64,000 nt of DNA, from assembly GCF_023078335.1 (NCBI RefSeq), contig NZ_CP095550.1, positions 3,950,001-4,014,000 on the forward strand, given 5' to 3'. Below, piece after piece: positions 1 to 8,680 of the stretch. Source of the DNA: Metabacillus endolithicus. Lineage in GTDB: Bacteria > Bacillota > Bacilli > Bacillales > Bacillaceae. The notes under the pieces were generated by a model. The model made no database searches. It was not told the origin of the DNA and saw nothing but the letters and a program-made list of their open reading frames with translations. Made by a program: the position numbers and the translations under genes. The stretch's first letter is position 1. Each line of letters starts with the position of its first letter.

Positions 1-203
1 AGAGCACATTAGTCCCTAGAATGACGCAAGCAACTGCGTATATTAACAAACAAGTTAAAGAAGGCAAAAACATTTCATCTTGTATTGATTTTATTACAGG
101 TCCAAGTAATAGTGCCGACATTGAATTGAACCTGATTGTTGGGGTTCATGGACCGATTAAAGCAACGTATATTCTTGTTGATGATACAGCGAGACTACTA
201 TGA
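1..203 (+). CDS. lutC: LutC-like lactate utilization protein, 3' end only
   Basis: This is the last 67 codons of a gene that starts before the window; the open frame runs back through position 3 without a stop (LVPRMTQA...). The text [20 protein letters not shown] is the C-terminal signature of the LUD domain of LutC (YkgG/YvbY family). LutC is one of three proteins (LutABC) that oxidise L-lactate to pyruvate using iron-sulfur subunits. An ATG at 21 is internal and not the start. Its place just upstream of the rhamnose aldolase/dehydrogenase gene is suggestive, because lactaldehyde made from rhamnose can be oxidised to L-lactate. The identification rests on a short tail but the motif is characteristic. 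Confidence 0.8.
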   Translation, partial: STLVPRMTQATAYINKQVKEGKNISSCIDFITGPSNSADIELNLIVGVHGPIKATYILVDDTARLL

Positions 204-251
204 GGGGGGTTATCCCCATTCATGGTTAGCGAGACTTATCGGATCTTTACA

Positions 252-313
252 GGCAGTTATCCCCCACCTATCTTCATTGCTTCTCTAGAATCTTTAGGTG
301 GGGCTTTACTGCC
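252..313. repeat. imperfect palindrome between lutC and rhaEW
   Basis: Outer arms GGCAGT (252-257) and ACTGCC (308-313) enclose inner arms CCCCACCTA (262-270) and TAGGTGGGG (295-303). The hairpin is strong but no T-run follows, so it is not a standard terminator. It looks like a dispersed intergenic palindrome or a bidirectional transcription end; copy number elsewhere cannot be seen from here. Confidence 0.5.
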
Positions 314-335
314 CGTTAAGAATGGGACAAATAAG

Positions 336-408
336 TTCAAAAATAAACAAAAAACATATTCAAAAATAAACAAACATAGTATATAATGAAAAGCAGATAA
401 ACAAACAA
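336..408 (+). promoter_or_regulatory. rhaEW promoter with three repeated ATAAACAAA boxes
   Basis: A 16-base direct repeat (TTCAAAAATAAACAAA) lies at 336-351 and again at 359-374, with a third shorter ATAAACAAA at 397-405. A -10 box TATAAT at 382-387 sits 17 bases after TTCAAA (359-364), so the second repeat covers the -35 region and the third lies just downstream of the likely start point. This is the layout of a repressor site. The DeoR-family protein encoded next (2732-3502) is the obvious candidate ligand-responsive repressor; that link is inferred. Confidence 0.6.
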
Positions 409-441
409 AAACAGATACGAAACAATAGAGGAGGAAATAAA

Positions 442-2511
442 GTGGTACAAAGTTTATGGAATAAAGAAAAAGCAGCTTCATTATCTCAAGGAGTAGAAGA
501 GCTAGTATATCGCTCTAATTTAATTGGTTCAGATCGTGCTGTATGTAACTGGGGTGGCGGGAATACGTCAATGAAAACAATTGAAAAAGATTTCCGTGGC
601 CGTGACGTAGAAGTGATGTACGTTAAAGGTAGTGGATCAGATTTAGCGACAATGAAAGCGCACAACTTCACTGGTTTAAGAATGGAAGATATTCGTCCAT
701 TAATCGAACGTGACGAAATGTCAGATGAAGAAATGGTTGCTTATCTTGCACATTGCATGATCGACAGCAAGCATCCACGTGCATCAATTGAAACTCTATT
801 ACACGCATTCTTACCGTTCAAGCATGTTGACCACACACATCCAGACGCAATCATTGGTCTTTGCTGTGCAGACAATGGTCGTCAAATTGCTGAAGAAATT
901 TACGGAGACCGTTTTGTTTGGGTACCATATGTACGCCCAGGATTCACACTTTCAAAAATGATCGCAGAAGGTGTTAAAAACAATCCAAACGCAGAATTAG
1001 TATTAATGGAAAAACACGGTCTTGTTGTTTGGGGAGAAACAGCTGAAGAAAGCTATGAAAAAACGATTTCTGTTATTAATGAAGCAGAACAATATATTCA
1101 AGCTAGATTAGTAGAAGAAAATGTATTTGGTGGGCAAAAATTCGAAGCACTTTCTGAAGAAGATCGCAAAAACGTTTTAGCACAAGTTATGCCAGTTATC
1201 CGTGGTGCGGTTAGCGAAGAAAAGAAAATGCTATTAACTTATGATGATGCGGAAGATGTTCTACAATTTGTTAACAGCAATAATGCTAAAGAATTATCAC
1301 AAGTTGGTGCAGCATGTCCTGATCACTTAGTTCATACAAAAATGACACCATTATTCATTGACTGGAATCCACAAACTGAAGATGTTGCTAGCTTAGTAGA
1401 AAAAGTAAAAGCTGGAATCGAAAGCTTTAAAGAAGAATACAAAGCATACTTTGAGAGAAACAAAAACGAAGGTGACAAAATTTCTGAAACAGCTCCACGT
1501 GTTATTTTAATTCCTGGTATCGGAATGGTAAACACAGGTAAAAACATCCCAATGGCTAACGTAAGTGGTGCTTTATATCATCGTGCAATTGCAGTTATGA
1601 AACGTTCTACAACTCTAGGAAACTTTGTTTCTTTAAACGAAAACGAGTCATTCAATGTTGAATACTGGCCATTAGAGCTTTACAAATTATCTTTAGCTCC
1701 AGCAGAAGCTGAGTTCTCAAGACAAGTAGCATTTGTAACAGGTGGTGCTGGTGGTATCGGTAGTGAAACTTGCCGTCAATTTGTAGCAGAAGGTGCTCAT
1801 GTTGTGATCGCAGACCTTAACCTTGAAGGTGCTCAAAAGGTAGCGGCAGAAATCAATGAGCAATACGGAGAAGGTCGCGCTTTAGCTGTAAAAATGGATG
1901 TTACGAGTGAAGAAGCGGTACAAGAAGCATTCAAGCAATCTGCTCTAACATACGGTGGTGTTGACATTATCGTAAACAATGCGGGTTTAGCAACTTCAAG
2001 CCCATTTGATGAAACAACATTAAAAGAGTGGAACTTGAACATGAATGTTCTAGGTACAGGTTATTTCCTAGTTGCTCGTGAAGCATTCAAACAAATGAAA
2101 TCACAAGGTACTGGTGGAAACATGGTCTTCATCGGTTCTAAAAACTCTGTATATGCAGGTAAAAATGCAGCAGCATATAGCTCTGTTAAAGCAATGGAAA
2201 CTCATCTTGCAAGATGTATTGCAGCAGAAGGCGGAGAGTTTGGAATCCGCGTAAACTCTGTTCTTCCTGATGCGGTGCTCCAAGGATCTGCAATTTGGGG
2301 ATCAAGCTGGAGAGAAGAACGTGCAGCAGCATACGGTATTCACCCAGATCAATTAGAAGAGCATTATCGTAAACGTACAACATTACTAGTGAACATCTAT
2401 CCAAAAGATATTGCACAATCTATTCTATTCTTCGCTTCATCTAAATCAGACAGAACAACTGGATGTATGTTAACAGTTGATGGTGGAGTGCCAGCAGCAT
2501 TTACTAGATAA
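442..2511 (+). CDS. rhaEW: bifunctional rhamnulose-1-phosphate aldolase / lactaldehyde dehydrogenase (SDR)
   Basis: 689 residues. The N-terminal half is a class II aldolase/adducin domain (GGGNTSMK near residue 38, metal-ligand region HVDHTHPDA near 128-136). The C-terminal third is a short-chain dehydrogenase with the Rossmann glycine motif TGGAGGIG near 434, NNAG near 511 and the catalytic Tyr-Lys of YSSVK near 578. The family (YuxG in B. subtilis) splits L-rhamnulose-1-phosphate into DHAP and L-lactaldehyde and then converts the lactaldehyde, to lactate in the characterised RhaEW enzymes. The GTG start is chosen because GAGGAGG lies 7 bases upstream. The gene is monocistronic with a terminator behind it and repeated operator-like boxes in front. 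Cytoplasmic. Confidence 0.93.
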   Translation: MVQSLWNKEKAASLSQGVEELVYRSNLIGSDRAVCNWGGGNTSMKTIEKDFRGRDVEVMYVKGSGSDLATMKAHNFTGLRMEDIRPLIERDEMSDEEMVAYLAHCMIDSKHPRASIETLLHAFLPFKHVDHTHPDAIIGLCCADNGRQIAEEIYGDRFVWVPYVRPGFTLSKMIAEGVKNNPNAELVLMEKHGLVVWGETAEESYEKTISVINEAEQYIQARLVEENVFGGQKFEALSEEDRKNVLAQVMPVIRGAVSEEKKMLLTYDDAEDVLQFVNSNNAKELSQVGAACPDHLVHTKMTPLFIDWNPQTEDVASLVEKVKAGIESFKEEYKAYFERNKNEGDKISETAPRVILIPGIGMVNTGKNIPMANVSGALYHRAIAVMKRSTTLGNFVSLNENESFNVEYWPLELYKLSLAPAEAEFSRQVAFVTGGAGGIGSETCRQFVAEGAHVVIADLNLEGAQKVAAEINEQYGEGRALAVKMDVTSEEAVQEAFKQSALTYGGVDIIVNNAGLATSSPFDETTLKEWNLNMNVLGTGYFLVAREAFKQMKSQGTGGNMVFIGSKNSVYAGKNAAAYSSVKAMETHLARCIAAEGGEFGIRVNSVLPDAVLQGSAIWGSSWREERAAAYGIHPDQLEEHYRKRTTLLVNIYPKDIAQSILFFASSKSDRTTGCMLTVDGGVPAAFTR

Positions 2512-2522
2512 TAAGAAAACAT

Positions 2523-2564
2523 ACAAGGTGTAACAGAAGATCATTTCTATTACACCTTGTTTTA
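2523..2564 (+). terminator. rho-independent terminator after rhaEW
   Basis: Perfect 11-bp stem ACAAGGTGTAA / TTACACCTTGT followed by TTTT, 11 bases after the rhaEW stop. Confidence 0.85.
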
Positions 2565-2731
2565 TAGACAAAAATGTAAGCGCATAATCACTAAAACCAA
2601 TGCGTTCTACCCTATTCTATGTCATAATAATATCTAGAGCCTACAAGCGTAAGATCTGACTCTTTAAGCAAGTAAGCTCATCCTCATCATTATTTTTTTC
2701 ATTGAGAGTTTTTTTTAGGAGGCAAACCGAG

Positions 2732-3502
2732 ATGCTTGTAGCAGAAAGACACCGAAAAATCGTCGATGTTGTGAATGAGAAATTAAGTGTCCGAGTTACC
2801 GAATTAAGTAAAATTTTTAAGGTAACAGAGGAAACAATCAGACGCGATTTGGAGAAATTAGAAAAAGAGAATCAATTACGCCGAAGTCATGGCGGCGCAG
2901 TTAGTATACAAGACGAACAAACAGAAGTTTCTTATACAGAAAGAGAAATTACCAATGCTGCCGAAAAAAGAGCAATTGCTTTAGAAGCGGTAAAGCTCAT
3001 TCAGCCTGGTGATCAGATCGTACTAGATGCCAGCACAACAGCATGGTATATGGCAAAAGAAATGCCGGACGTCCCATTAACTGTGTTAACAAATTCTATT
3101 AAAGTAGCGGTAGAGCTTAGTAAAAAAGAACAAGTTCGTGTAATTTCCACCGGCGGAATGCTTCAGCCAAAGTCATTATCCTATGTTGGTCCATTAGCAG
3201 AAAGGTCACTTAATATGTATCATGTAAATAAAGCATTTATTTCGTGTAAAGGTGTTCATATTGAAGCAGGATTAAGTGATTCAAACGAATGGCAGGCTCT
3301 TTTAAAAAGACAGATGATGTCAATATCAGATCAAACGATATTAATGGCAGATTCTACGAAGTTTGGAGTACGAACGTTTGCGCAAATTACAGATATCCAG
3401 AAAATTAGCTATGTGATTACAGATTCTCTAATCGAAGAAAGCTATTGCCGAGGCTTAGAGGAAAAAGGGATACAGTTTAATACCGTGATGGTTTACGGAT
3501 AA
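2732..3502 (+). CDS. rhaR: DeoR/GlpR-family transcriptional regulator, probable rhamnose repressor
   Basis: 256 residues, normal for the family. The N-terminal winged helix-turn-helix (about 3-57: RHRKIVDVV... VTEETIRRDLEKLE) is followed by the family hinge SHGGAV and a C-terminal sugar-phosphate-sensing domain with LDASTTAWYMA and LTNSIKVAVEL. ATG 2732 is preferred over an upstream in-frame start because AGGAGG (2717-2722) is correctly spaced from it. It lies between rhaEW and rhaBA and has its own terminator. By position it probably represses rhaEW, and perhaps rhaBA and the importer, until a rhamnose phosphate intermediate appears. The name is assigned by context, so the class is certain but the target is inferred. 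Confidence 0.85.
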   Translation: MLVAERHRKIVDVVNEKLSVRVTELSKIFKVTEETIRRDLEKLEKENQLRRSHGGAVSIQDEQTEVSYTEREITNAAEKRAIALEAVKLIQPGDQIVLDASTTAWYMAKEMPDVPLTVLTNSIKVAVELSKKEQVRVISTGGMLQPKSLSYVGPLAERSLNMYHVNKAFISCKGVHIEAGLSDSNEWQALLKRQMMSISDQTILMADSTKFGVRTFAQITDIQKISYVITDSLIEESYCRGLEEKGIQFNTVMVYG

Positions 3503-3562
3503 TGGTACCCACGATCTCACTTTTATATCTTTTGAGTTAAGTCGAATTTAAATAGAGGTATG

Positions 3563-3595
3563 TCCTTCATTACTGGTAGCGATGAAGGGCTTTTT
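3563..3595 (+). terminator. terminator after the DeoR regulator
   Basis: Stem CCTTCAT (3564-3570) / ATGAAGG (3582-3588), then GC and TTTTT. Confidence 0.8.
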
Positions 3596-3668
3596 ACTCT
3601 CTTAGTGAGTTTTTAGGTTTATTAAAGCTCTGTTTGAGGCGAGGACATGTTGGTTTTTTAAAATTGAA

Positions 3669-4578
3669 GGAATTGGGACAGGAAAAGGGTTGAAGAGAGG
3701 TAAGCAGTCTCGATAGTGCCTGAATCGGGACAGGAAAAGAGCTGAGGAGCGAGAAGCAGTCTCGATACAGCCTGAATTGAGACAGGAAAAGAGCTGAGGA
3801 GCGAGAAGCAGTCTCGATACAGCCTGAATCGGGACAAGAAAAGAGCTGAGGAGCGAGAAGCAGTCTCGATACAGCCTGAATCGGGACAGGACAAGGGCCG
3901 AGGAGTGAGAAACTGTCTCGATAGTACCTGAATCGGGACAAGAAAAGAGCTGAGGAGAGGTAAGCAGTCCCGATACAGCCTGAAACGGGACAGGAAAAGA
4001 GCTAAGGAGCGAGAAGCAGTCTCGATACAGCCTGAATCGGGACAAGAAAATACCCGAGGTATAAGAAGCAGTCCCGATAGTACCTGAATCGGGACAAGAA
4101 AAGAGCTGAGGAGAGGTAAGCAGTCTCGATACAGCCTGAAACGGGACAAGAAAAGAGCTGAGGAGAGATAAGCCAGTCCCGATAGAGCCTGAATTGAGAC
4201 AGGAAAAGAGCTGAGGAGCGAGAAGCAGTCTTGATACAGCCTGAATCGAGACAGGACAAGGGCCGAGGAGTGAGAAACTGTCTCGATAGTACCTGAATCG
4301 GGACAAGAAAAGAGCTGAGGAGAGGTAAGCAGTCTCGATACAGCCTGAATCGGGACAAGAAAAGAGCTGAGGAGCGAGAAGCAGTCTCGATACAGCCTGA
4401 ATCGGGACAAGAAAATACCCGAGGAGAGGTAAGCAGTCTCGATACAGCCTGAATCGGGACAAGAAAATACCCGAGGTATAAGAAGCAGTCCCGATACAGC
4501 CTGAATTGAGACAAGAAAAGAGCTGAGGAGCGAGAAGCAGTCTCGATACAGCCTGAATCGAGACAAGAAAAGTATTGA
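3669..4578. repeat. tandem array of about 17 imperfect 52-bp hairpin units
   Basis: The core CCTGAA recurs 17 times at 52-base steps (3719, 3771, 3823, 3875, 3927, 3979 ... 4552; one step is 53). Each unit reads roughly: hairpin left arm GTCYCGAT, a 9-base loop such as ACAGCCTGA, right arm ATCGRGAC, then a purine-rich linker like AAGAAAAGAGCTGAGGAG. Several units keep pairing through paired changes or G-T wobbles (GTCCCGAT with ATCGGGAC, GTCTCGAT with ATCGAGAC). Linkers come in a few alternating types (GAGCTGAGGAG, GGGCCGAGGAG, TACCCGAGG). The array fills the gap between the DeoR terminator and the AraC regulator. Because 52 is not a multiple of 3 and the minus strand lacks stops in all frames, it produces long spurious minus-strand reading frames; I do not consider these genes. 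Confidence 0.9.
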
Positions 4579-4654
4579 AGAGCAGGTGCCTGTCTTGATA
4601 CTAAGGAACTTACATAATCAACCCTATAACATTACCAAAGAACGAGGGACTAAG

Positions 4655-5620
4655 ATGAAATCCAATCTTTTACAAGAGCTCATCCAACTTAATGATGAAG
4701 AAAAACTGATTCTTCAGCAAAAACACGAAGTTCAAAAGGAGCTCTACACGAGCCAAGAAAGCTTTGTGGTTGAAGGTGAAAAATTTCTAAACAATAATAC
4801 GATGATTATGGTTAGGAAGCATACGAGATTTGTACATTTTCCGAAGCATAAGCACAATTATATTGAAGTGAATTATGTTTTTAACGGTTCACTGAATCAA
4901 ACGGTTGGGAACGAAAGGTTAGAGCTTAGAAAAGGTGATATTCTTTTTCTCAACCAGCATATTGAGCATGAACTCGAAGCTTGTGGAGAAGAAGATATTA
5001 TAATTAATTTTATTATTAAGCCTGAATTTTTCTCGTTTGTTTTTTCTTATTTAACGACTGAGAATTTAATAACGAATTTTTTAATTAATAGTTTATTCGA
5101 TCACACGCAAAACGGACAATATCTTTATTTTGCTGTATCGGAAATAGAGAGTATCCAGGAGTTGATAGGAAAAATTATAGTCGAAATTATGAATCCTTCG
5201 ATGATGTCAGAGTCAACGATAAAATTGTATATGGGCTTATTAATGGTTGAGCTTATTAAAAACTCTGATAAAGTTAAATATAAAGATGATACTCATCGAC
5301 ATCACATTATTGTTGAGTCTTTAAAATATATTGAAGAACAATACCAAGATGCGTCTTTATATGAGTTATCAAAAAAACTTCAGCAGCCTCATTACACGTT
5401 AAGTAAAGAAATAAAAAAAGCTACTAGTTATACGTTTAAGGAGCTTGTACAAGAAAAAAGATTAAGCGTGGCAAAGGATTTATTGGAAAATACAACACTA
5501 GCAATTACCTCGATTATTGAAGAGGTTGGATATGAAAATATTAGTTATTTTTATCGAGTGTTCAAAAGCAAATACGGATATACACCAAAGAAGTTTCGCG
5601 AACAACTAACAAAAGGCTAG
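4655..5620 (+). CDS. AraC-family transcriptional regulator
   Basis: 321 residues. The N-terminal half is a cupin-type sensor domain (HFPKHKHNYIEVNYVFNG near 62-80, then FLNQHIEHELEA). The C-terminal ~100 residues carry the two AraC helix-turn-helix motifs, ending with the conserved GYENISYFYRVFKSKYGYTP. ATG 4655 is chosen because GAGGG lies 6 bases upstream; an earlier in-frame start at 4586 would run out of the repeat array and has no ribosome site. It sits directly before rhaB, so activation of rhaBA in response to rhamnose is likely but inferred. A palindromic site lies between its terminator and rhaB. Confidence 0.85.
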   Translation: MKSNLLQELIQLNDEEKLILQQKHEVQKELYTSQESFVVEGEKFLNNNTMIMVRKHTRFVHFPKHKHNYIEVNYVFNGSLNQTVGNERLELRKGDILFLNQHIEHELEACGEEDIIINFIIKPEFFSFVFSYLTTENLITNFLINSLFDHTQNGQYLYFAVSEIESIQELIGKIIVEIMNPSMMSESTIKLYMGLLMVELIKNSDKVKYKDDTHRHHIIVESLKYIEEQYQDASLYELSKKLQQPHYTLSKEIKKATSYTFKELVQEKRLSVAKDLLENTTLAITSIIEEVGYENISYFYRVFKSKYGYTPKKFREQLTKG

Positions 5621-5662
5621 CTATATCACTACTTGGAACTAGTAGGAGATATAGCTTTTTTA
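5619..5662 (+). terminator. terminator after the AraC regulator
   Basis: Stem AGCTATATC ... GATATAGCT with an inner CTACT/AGTAG extension, followed by a T-rich run. Confidence 0.8.
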
Positions 5663-5720
5663 TTTTTTATGACTTTGGCAAATAAGGACAATAAAATAGT
5701 TTAATCACGATATAGGAAAC

Positions 5721-5742
5721 CATAATAAACTAGTTTATTATG
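5721..5742. promoter_or_regulatory. perfect 22-bp palindrome, operator candidate before rhaB
   Basis: CATAATAAACT is followed directly by its exact reverse complement AGTTTATTATG. The half-site shares AATAAAC/GTTTATT with the repeated boxes before rhaEW and with two copies before the rhamnose-type ABC operon. It could bind the adjacent AraC regulator or the DeoR repressor. Confidence 0.55.
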
Positions 5743-5748
5743 TAATAA

Positions 5749-5762
5749 AGCAAGCGTTTTCA
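5749..5762 (+). promoter_or_regulatory. cre-like site before rhaB
   Basis: AGCAAGCGTTTTCA differs from the CcpA consensus (TGNAANCGNWNNCA) only at the first base, and lies 7 bases after the palindrome. Catabolite repression of rhaBA is a reasonable inference. Confidence 0.5.
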
Positions 5763-5779
5763 ACGAAGAGGTGAAGAAA

Positions 5780-7195
5780 ATGACAAAATATAGCTTAGCA
5801 GTAGATATTGGTGCTTCAAGCGGAAGGTTAATTCTTGGCCATATTGAAGATGGCAAATTACAACTAAATGAAATACACCGATTTGAAAACAATATCGTGA
5901 AAAAGAATGAACACTTTTGTTGGGATATTGAAACCTTATTTTCTGAAATCAAAATAGGAATTAAAAAGTGTAATGACCTTAATATAAAGCCAGATAGTAT
6001 TGGTATTGATACATGGGCGGTTGACTTTGTTCTATTAGATGAACATAACAATTTATTAACAGATGCCGTAGCTTATCGCGATCCTCGTACAGATGGCATG
6101 ATGGAGGAAGTATTTACGATCATTCCAAAAGAAAAGCTATACTTTGAGACTGGTATTCAATTTCAAAAGTTTAATACAATTTATCAATTATTTGCATTAA
6201 AACAAAAATCACCTGATGTGCTGAAAAAGGCAAAATCATTTTTAATGATCCCTGAGTATCTTAACTTTTTACTAACTGGTAAAAAGGCTAACGAGTATAC
6301 AAATGCTACTTCTACACAATTAGTAAATGCATTTACAAAGCAATGGGATCATGAATTGCTTGATAAATTAGGTATTAATACAGAAATGTTTCATGAAATA
6401 CTGCCTCCTAAAACAGTATTAGGAACATTAACAGAAGAGCTTGTTTCTGAATTTGGTTTTGATATGAAAGTAGTTTTACCTGCAACACATGATACTGGTT
6501 CTGCTGTCATCTCAGTTCCTGAACTAGAGGATACGATTTATTTAAGCTCTGGGACATGGTCGTTAATTGGAGTGGAAAATCGTTTTCCAATTTGTGTTCC
6601 AAAGGCACTTCAATATAATTTTACAAACGAAGGTGGCATCGATTATCGCTATCGTTTCTTGAAAAATATTATGGGACTTTGGATGATTCAAGAAGTAAAA
6701 CGTAATTATCATGATGAAATTTCTTTTGCTGAATTTGTAGAGTTGGCACAACAAGAAGGAGATTTTCAATCTATCGTAAATGTGGATGATGATCGTTTCT
6801 TAAAACCTGAAAACATGGTAAGTGAAATTCAAAAATATTGTAAAGAAACAAACCAACAAGTCCCTCAAACACCAGGACAGATTGCAAAATGTGTATATGA
6901 TAGTTTAGCAGATAGCTATAAACGTGCGATCAGTGAAATAGAAGAAATATTTGAGAAAAGCTTTCCAAGAGTGAATGTAATTGGTGGCGGTTGTCAAAAC
7001 GAAATGCTTAATCAATTACTTGCAAATGTAACAAATAAAGAGGTGTGTGCAGGTCCGGTGGAAGCAACTGCCATTGGAAACATTGTGGCACAGCTTATGG
7101 CATTAGATGAAGTAGAAGAAATTCATCAAGCGAGAGCATTAATCAAAGATTCATTCGAAGTAAAATCATATAAACAACAATACGTGAAAGGATGA
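5780..7195 (+). CDS. rhaB: L-rhamnulokinase
   Basis: 471 residues, FGGY sugar-kinase family. Phosphorylates L-rhamnulose to L-rhamnulose-1-phosphate with ATP. Visible signatures: phosphate-binding start [14 protein letters not shown] (about 6-19), GIDTWAVDF near 78, the substrate loop [18 protein letters not shown] in the second domain, [11 protein letters not shown], and the late adenosine-binding [17 protein letters not shown] 5780 is chosen over GTG 5771 because AAGAGGTG is then well placed. Only 5 bases separate its stop from rhaA, and the rhaA ribosome site lies inside its last codons, so the two are co-translated. Confidence 0.95.
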   Translation: MTKYSLAVDIGASSGRLILGHIEDGKLQLNEIHRFENNIVKKNEHFCWDIETLFSEIKIGIKKCNDLNIKPDSIGIDTWAVDFVLLDEHNNLLTDAVAYRDPRTDGMMEEVFTIIPKEKLYFETGIQFQKFNTIYQLFALKQKSPDVLKKAKSFLMIPEYLNFLLTGKKANEYTNATSTQLVNAFTKQWDHELLDKLGINTEMFHEILPPKTVLGTLTEELVSEFGFDMKVVLPATHDTGSAVISVPELEDTIYLSSGTWSLIGVENRFPICVPKALQYNFTNEGGIDYRYRFLKNIMGLWMIQEVKRNYHDEISFAEFVELAQQEGDFQSIVNVDDDRFLKPENMVSEIQKYCKETNQQVPQTPGQIAKCVYDSLADSYKRAISEIEEIFEKSFPRVNVIGGGCQNEMLNQLLANVTNKEVCAGPVEATAIGNIVAQLMALDEVEEIHQARALIKDSFEVKSYKQQYVKG

Positions 7196-7200
7196 TTAAT

Positions 7201-8457
7201 ATGATGGTTAAAGAAAGCTATGAATTAGCAAAGAAAGAATATGAAAAATGGGGAATTAATGTTGATGAAGTGCTTCAACAACTACAACAAGTACCAATCT
7301 CAATTCATTGCTGGCAGGGCGATGATGTTGGTGGATTTGAAGTAAACAAAGGTGAATTATCTGGAGGAATTGACGTAACAGGAAATTACCCTGGAAAAGC
7401 TAGAACACCTGAAGAACTAAGAAGTGACTTAGAAAAAGCTCTATCATTAATTCCTGGAAAACACCGTGTAAATCTTCATGCCATTTATGCTGAAACAAAC
7501 GGAGAAGTAGTAGAGCGTGACAGATTAGAGCCTAAACACTTTGAAAACTGGGTGAACTGGGCAAAAGAACATGGAAATTTAGGACTTGATTTTAATCCAA
7601 CGTTATTTTCACATGAAAAATCTGCAGATGGCCTAACATTATCACATCCAGACCCGGAAATCCGTGAATTTTGGATTAATCACTGCATCGCAAGTCGTAA
7701 AATTGCTGAATACTTTGGGAAAGAATTAGGCACACCAGCTTTGACGAATGTTTGGATCCCAGATGGTTATAAAGATGTACCAAGTGACCGTTTAACACCA
7801 AGAGTTCGCCTAAAAGAATCACTAGATAAAATTTTTCAAGTAGAAATTGATGAGCAATACAATATTGATGCTGTAGAAAGCAAATTATTTGGAATTGGTT
7901 CAGAAGCATATGTTGTTGGCTCACACGAATTTTACATGGGTTATGCATTAAAAAATAACAAGCTATGCTTATTAGATACTGGACACTATCATCCAACTGA
8001 AATGGTATCGAACAAGATTTCTTCAATGCTTCTATACAGCGATAAACTAGCTTTACACGTTTCAAGACCAGTTCGTTGGGACAGTGACCATGTAGTTACA
8101 CTTGATGACGAGTTAAAAGAAATTTCACTTGAAATCGTTCGTAACGATGCATTAGATAAAGTAATGATTGGACTTGATTTCTTTGACGCAAGCATTAACC
8201 GTGTAGCGGCATGGACAATAGGAACTCGTAATATGATTAAATCTTTACTATACGCAATGCTTGTACCGAACAATCACTTAAAACAGCTTCAAGAAGAAGG
8301 GAACTTTACGGAAAGATTAGCTTTAATGGAAGAGTTTAAAACATATCCATTTGGAGCAATTTGGGATTACTATTGTGAACAAATGGGTGTTCCTGTGAAG
8401 GAAACTTGGTTGGAAGATGTTAAAAAGTATGAGAAGGAAGTTTTGTCGCAAAGATAA
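7201..8457 (+). CDS. rhaA: L-rhamnose isomerase
   Basis: 418 residues, full length for the family. Interconverts L-rhamnose and L-rhamnulose with Mn2+/Zn2+ in a TIM barrel. Characteristic stretches: [12 protein letters not shown] (near 33-44), [36 protein letters not shown], the isomerase block [31 protein letters not shown] and [11 protein letters not shown], which supplies metal ligands. ATG 7201 has AAAGGA 8 bases upstream; the ATG at 7192 overlaps that site and is less likely. Last gene of the rhaBA operon, followed by a terminator. Confidence 0.95.
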   Translation: MMVKESYELAKKEYEKWGINVDEVLQQLQQVPISIHCWQGDDVGGFEVNKGELSGGIDVTGNYPGKARTPEELRSDLEKALSLIPGKHRVNLHAIYAETNGEVVERDRLEPKHFENWVNWAKEHGNLGLDFNPTLFSHEKSADGLTLSHPDPEIREFWINHCIASRKIAEYFGKELGTPALTNVWIPDGYKDVPSDRLTPRVRLKESLDKIFQVEIDEQYNIDAVESKLFGIGSEAYVVGSHEFYMGYALKNNKLCLLDTGHYHPTEMVSNKISSMLLYSDKLALHVSRPVRWDSDHVVTLDDELKEISLEIVRNDALDKVMIGLDFFDASINRVAAWTIGTRNMIKSLLYAMLVPNNHLKQLQEEGNFTERLALMEEFKTYPFGAIWDYYCEQMGVPVKETWLEDVKKYEKEVLSQR

Positions 8458-8475
8458 TTAAATATGACAAATTGA

Positions 8476-8513
8476 GAAAAGCACAACAAAAATGATATTG
8501 CGTTGTGCTTTTT
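8476..8513 (+). terminator. terminator after rhaBA
   Basis: Stem GCACAAC (8481-8487) / GTTGTGC (8502-8508) flanked by A-run and T-run. Confidence 0.8.
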
Positions 8514-8680
8514 CGATTTTGGGCTATATGATTTACAAATAGATAGAGAGACTCATATGAAATGATATTCATAACAAATAAAATCATAGAATATTCAAAA
8601 GAAATCAAACATATGGTATTCTTTAAATAAAAAGAAATAGTATAATATATAGATAATAAGTCTCATAAAGGGGGACAATG

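Noticed and set aside
257..481. 74-residue minus-strand reading frame before rhaEW
   Set aside because: Hydrophobic by base composition only; it overlaps the palindrome and the rhaEW promoter.
2574..2590. cre site in the rhaEW-DeoR gap (ATGTAAGCGCATAATCA)
   Set aside because: It lacks the required C in the right half; the match is limited to the left half.
3602..4566. Long minus-strand reading frames (up to 302 residues, repeats such as MSRFRLYRDCFSLLSSF)
   Set aside because: They are open in all frames only because a stop-free 52-bp unit is repeated; there is no ribosome site, and frames cycle through the same repeat.
3669..4578. CRISPR array
   Set aside because: Units are tandem and similar along their whole length; there are no unique spacers and no cas genes.
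8618..8646. Sigma-A promoter before the sensor lipoprotein gene
   Set aside because: A good -10 TATAAT exists at 8641-8646, but the -35 region (TTCTTT or ATTCTT) is too weak to call.
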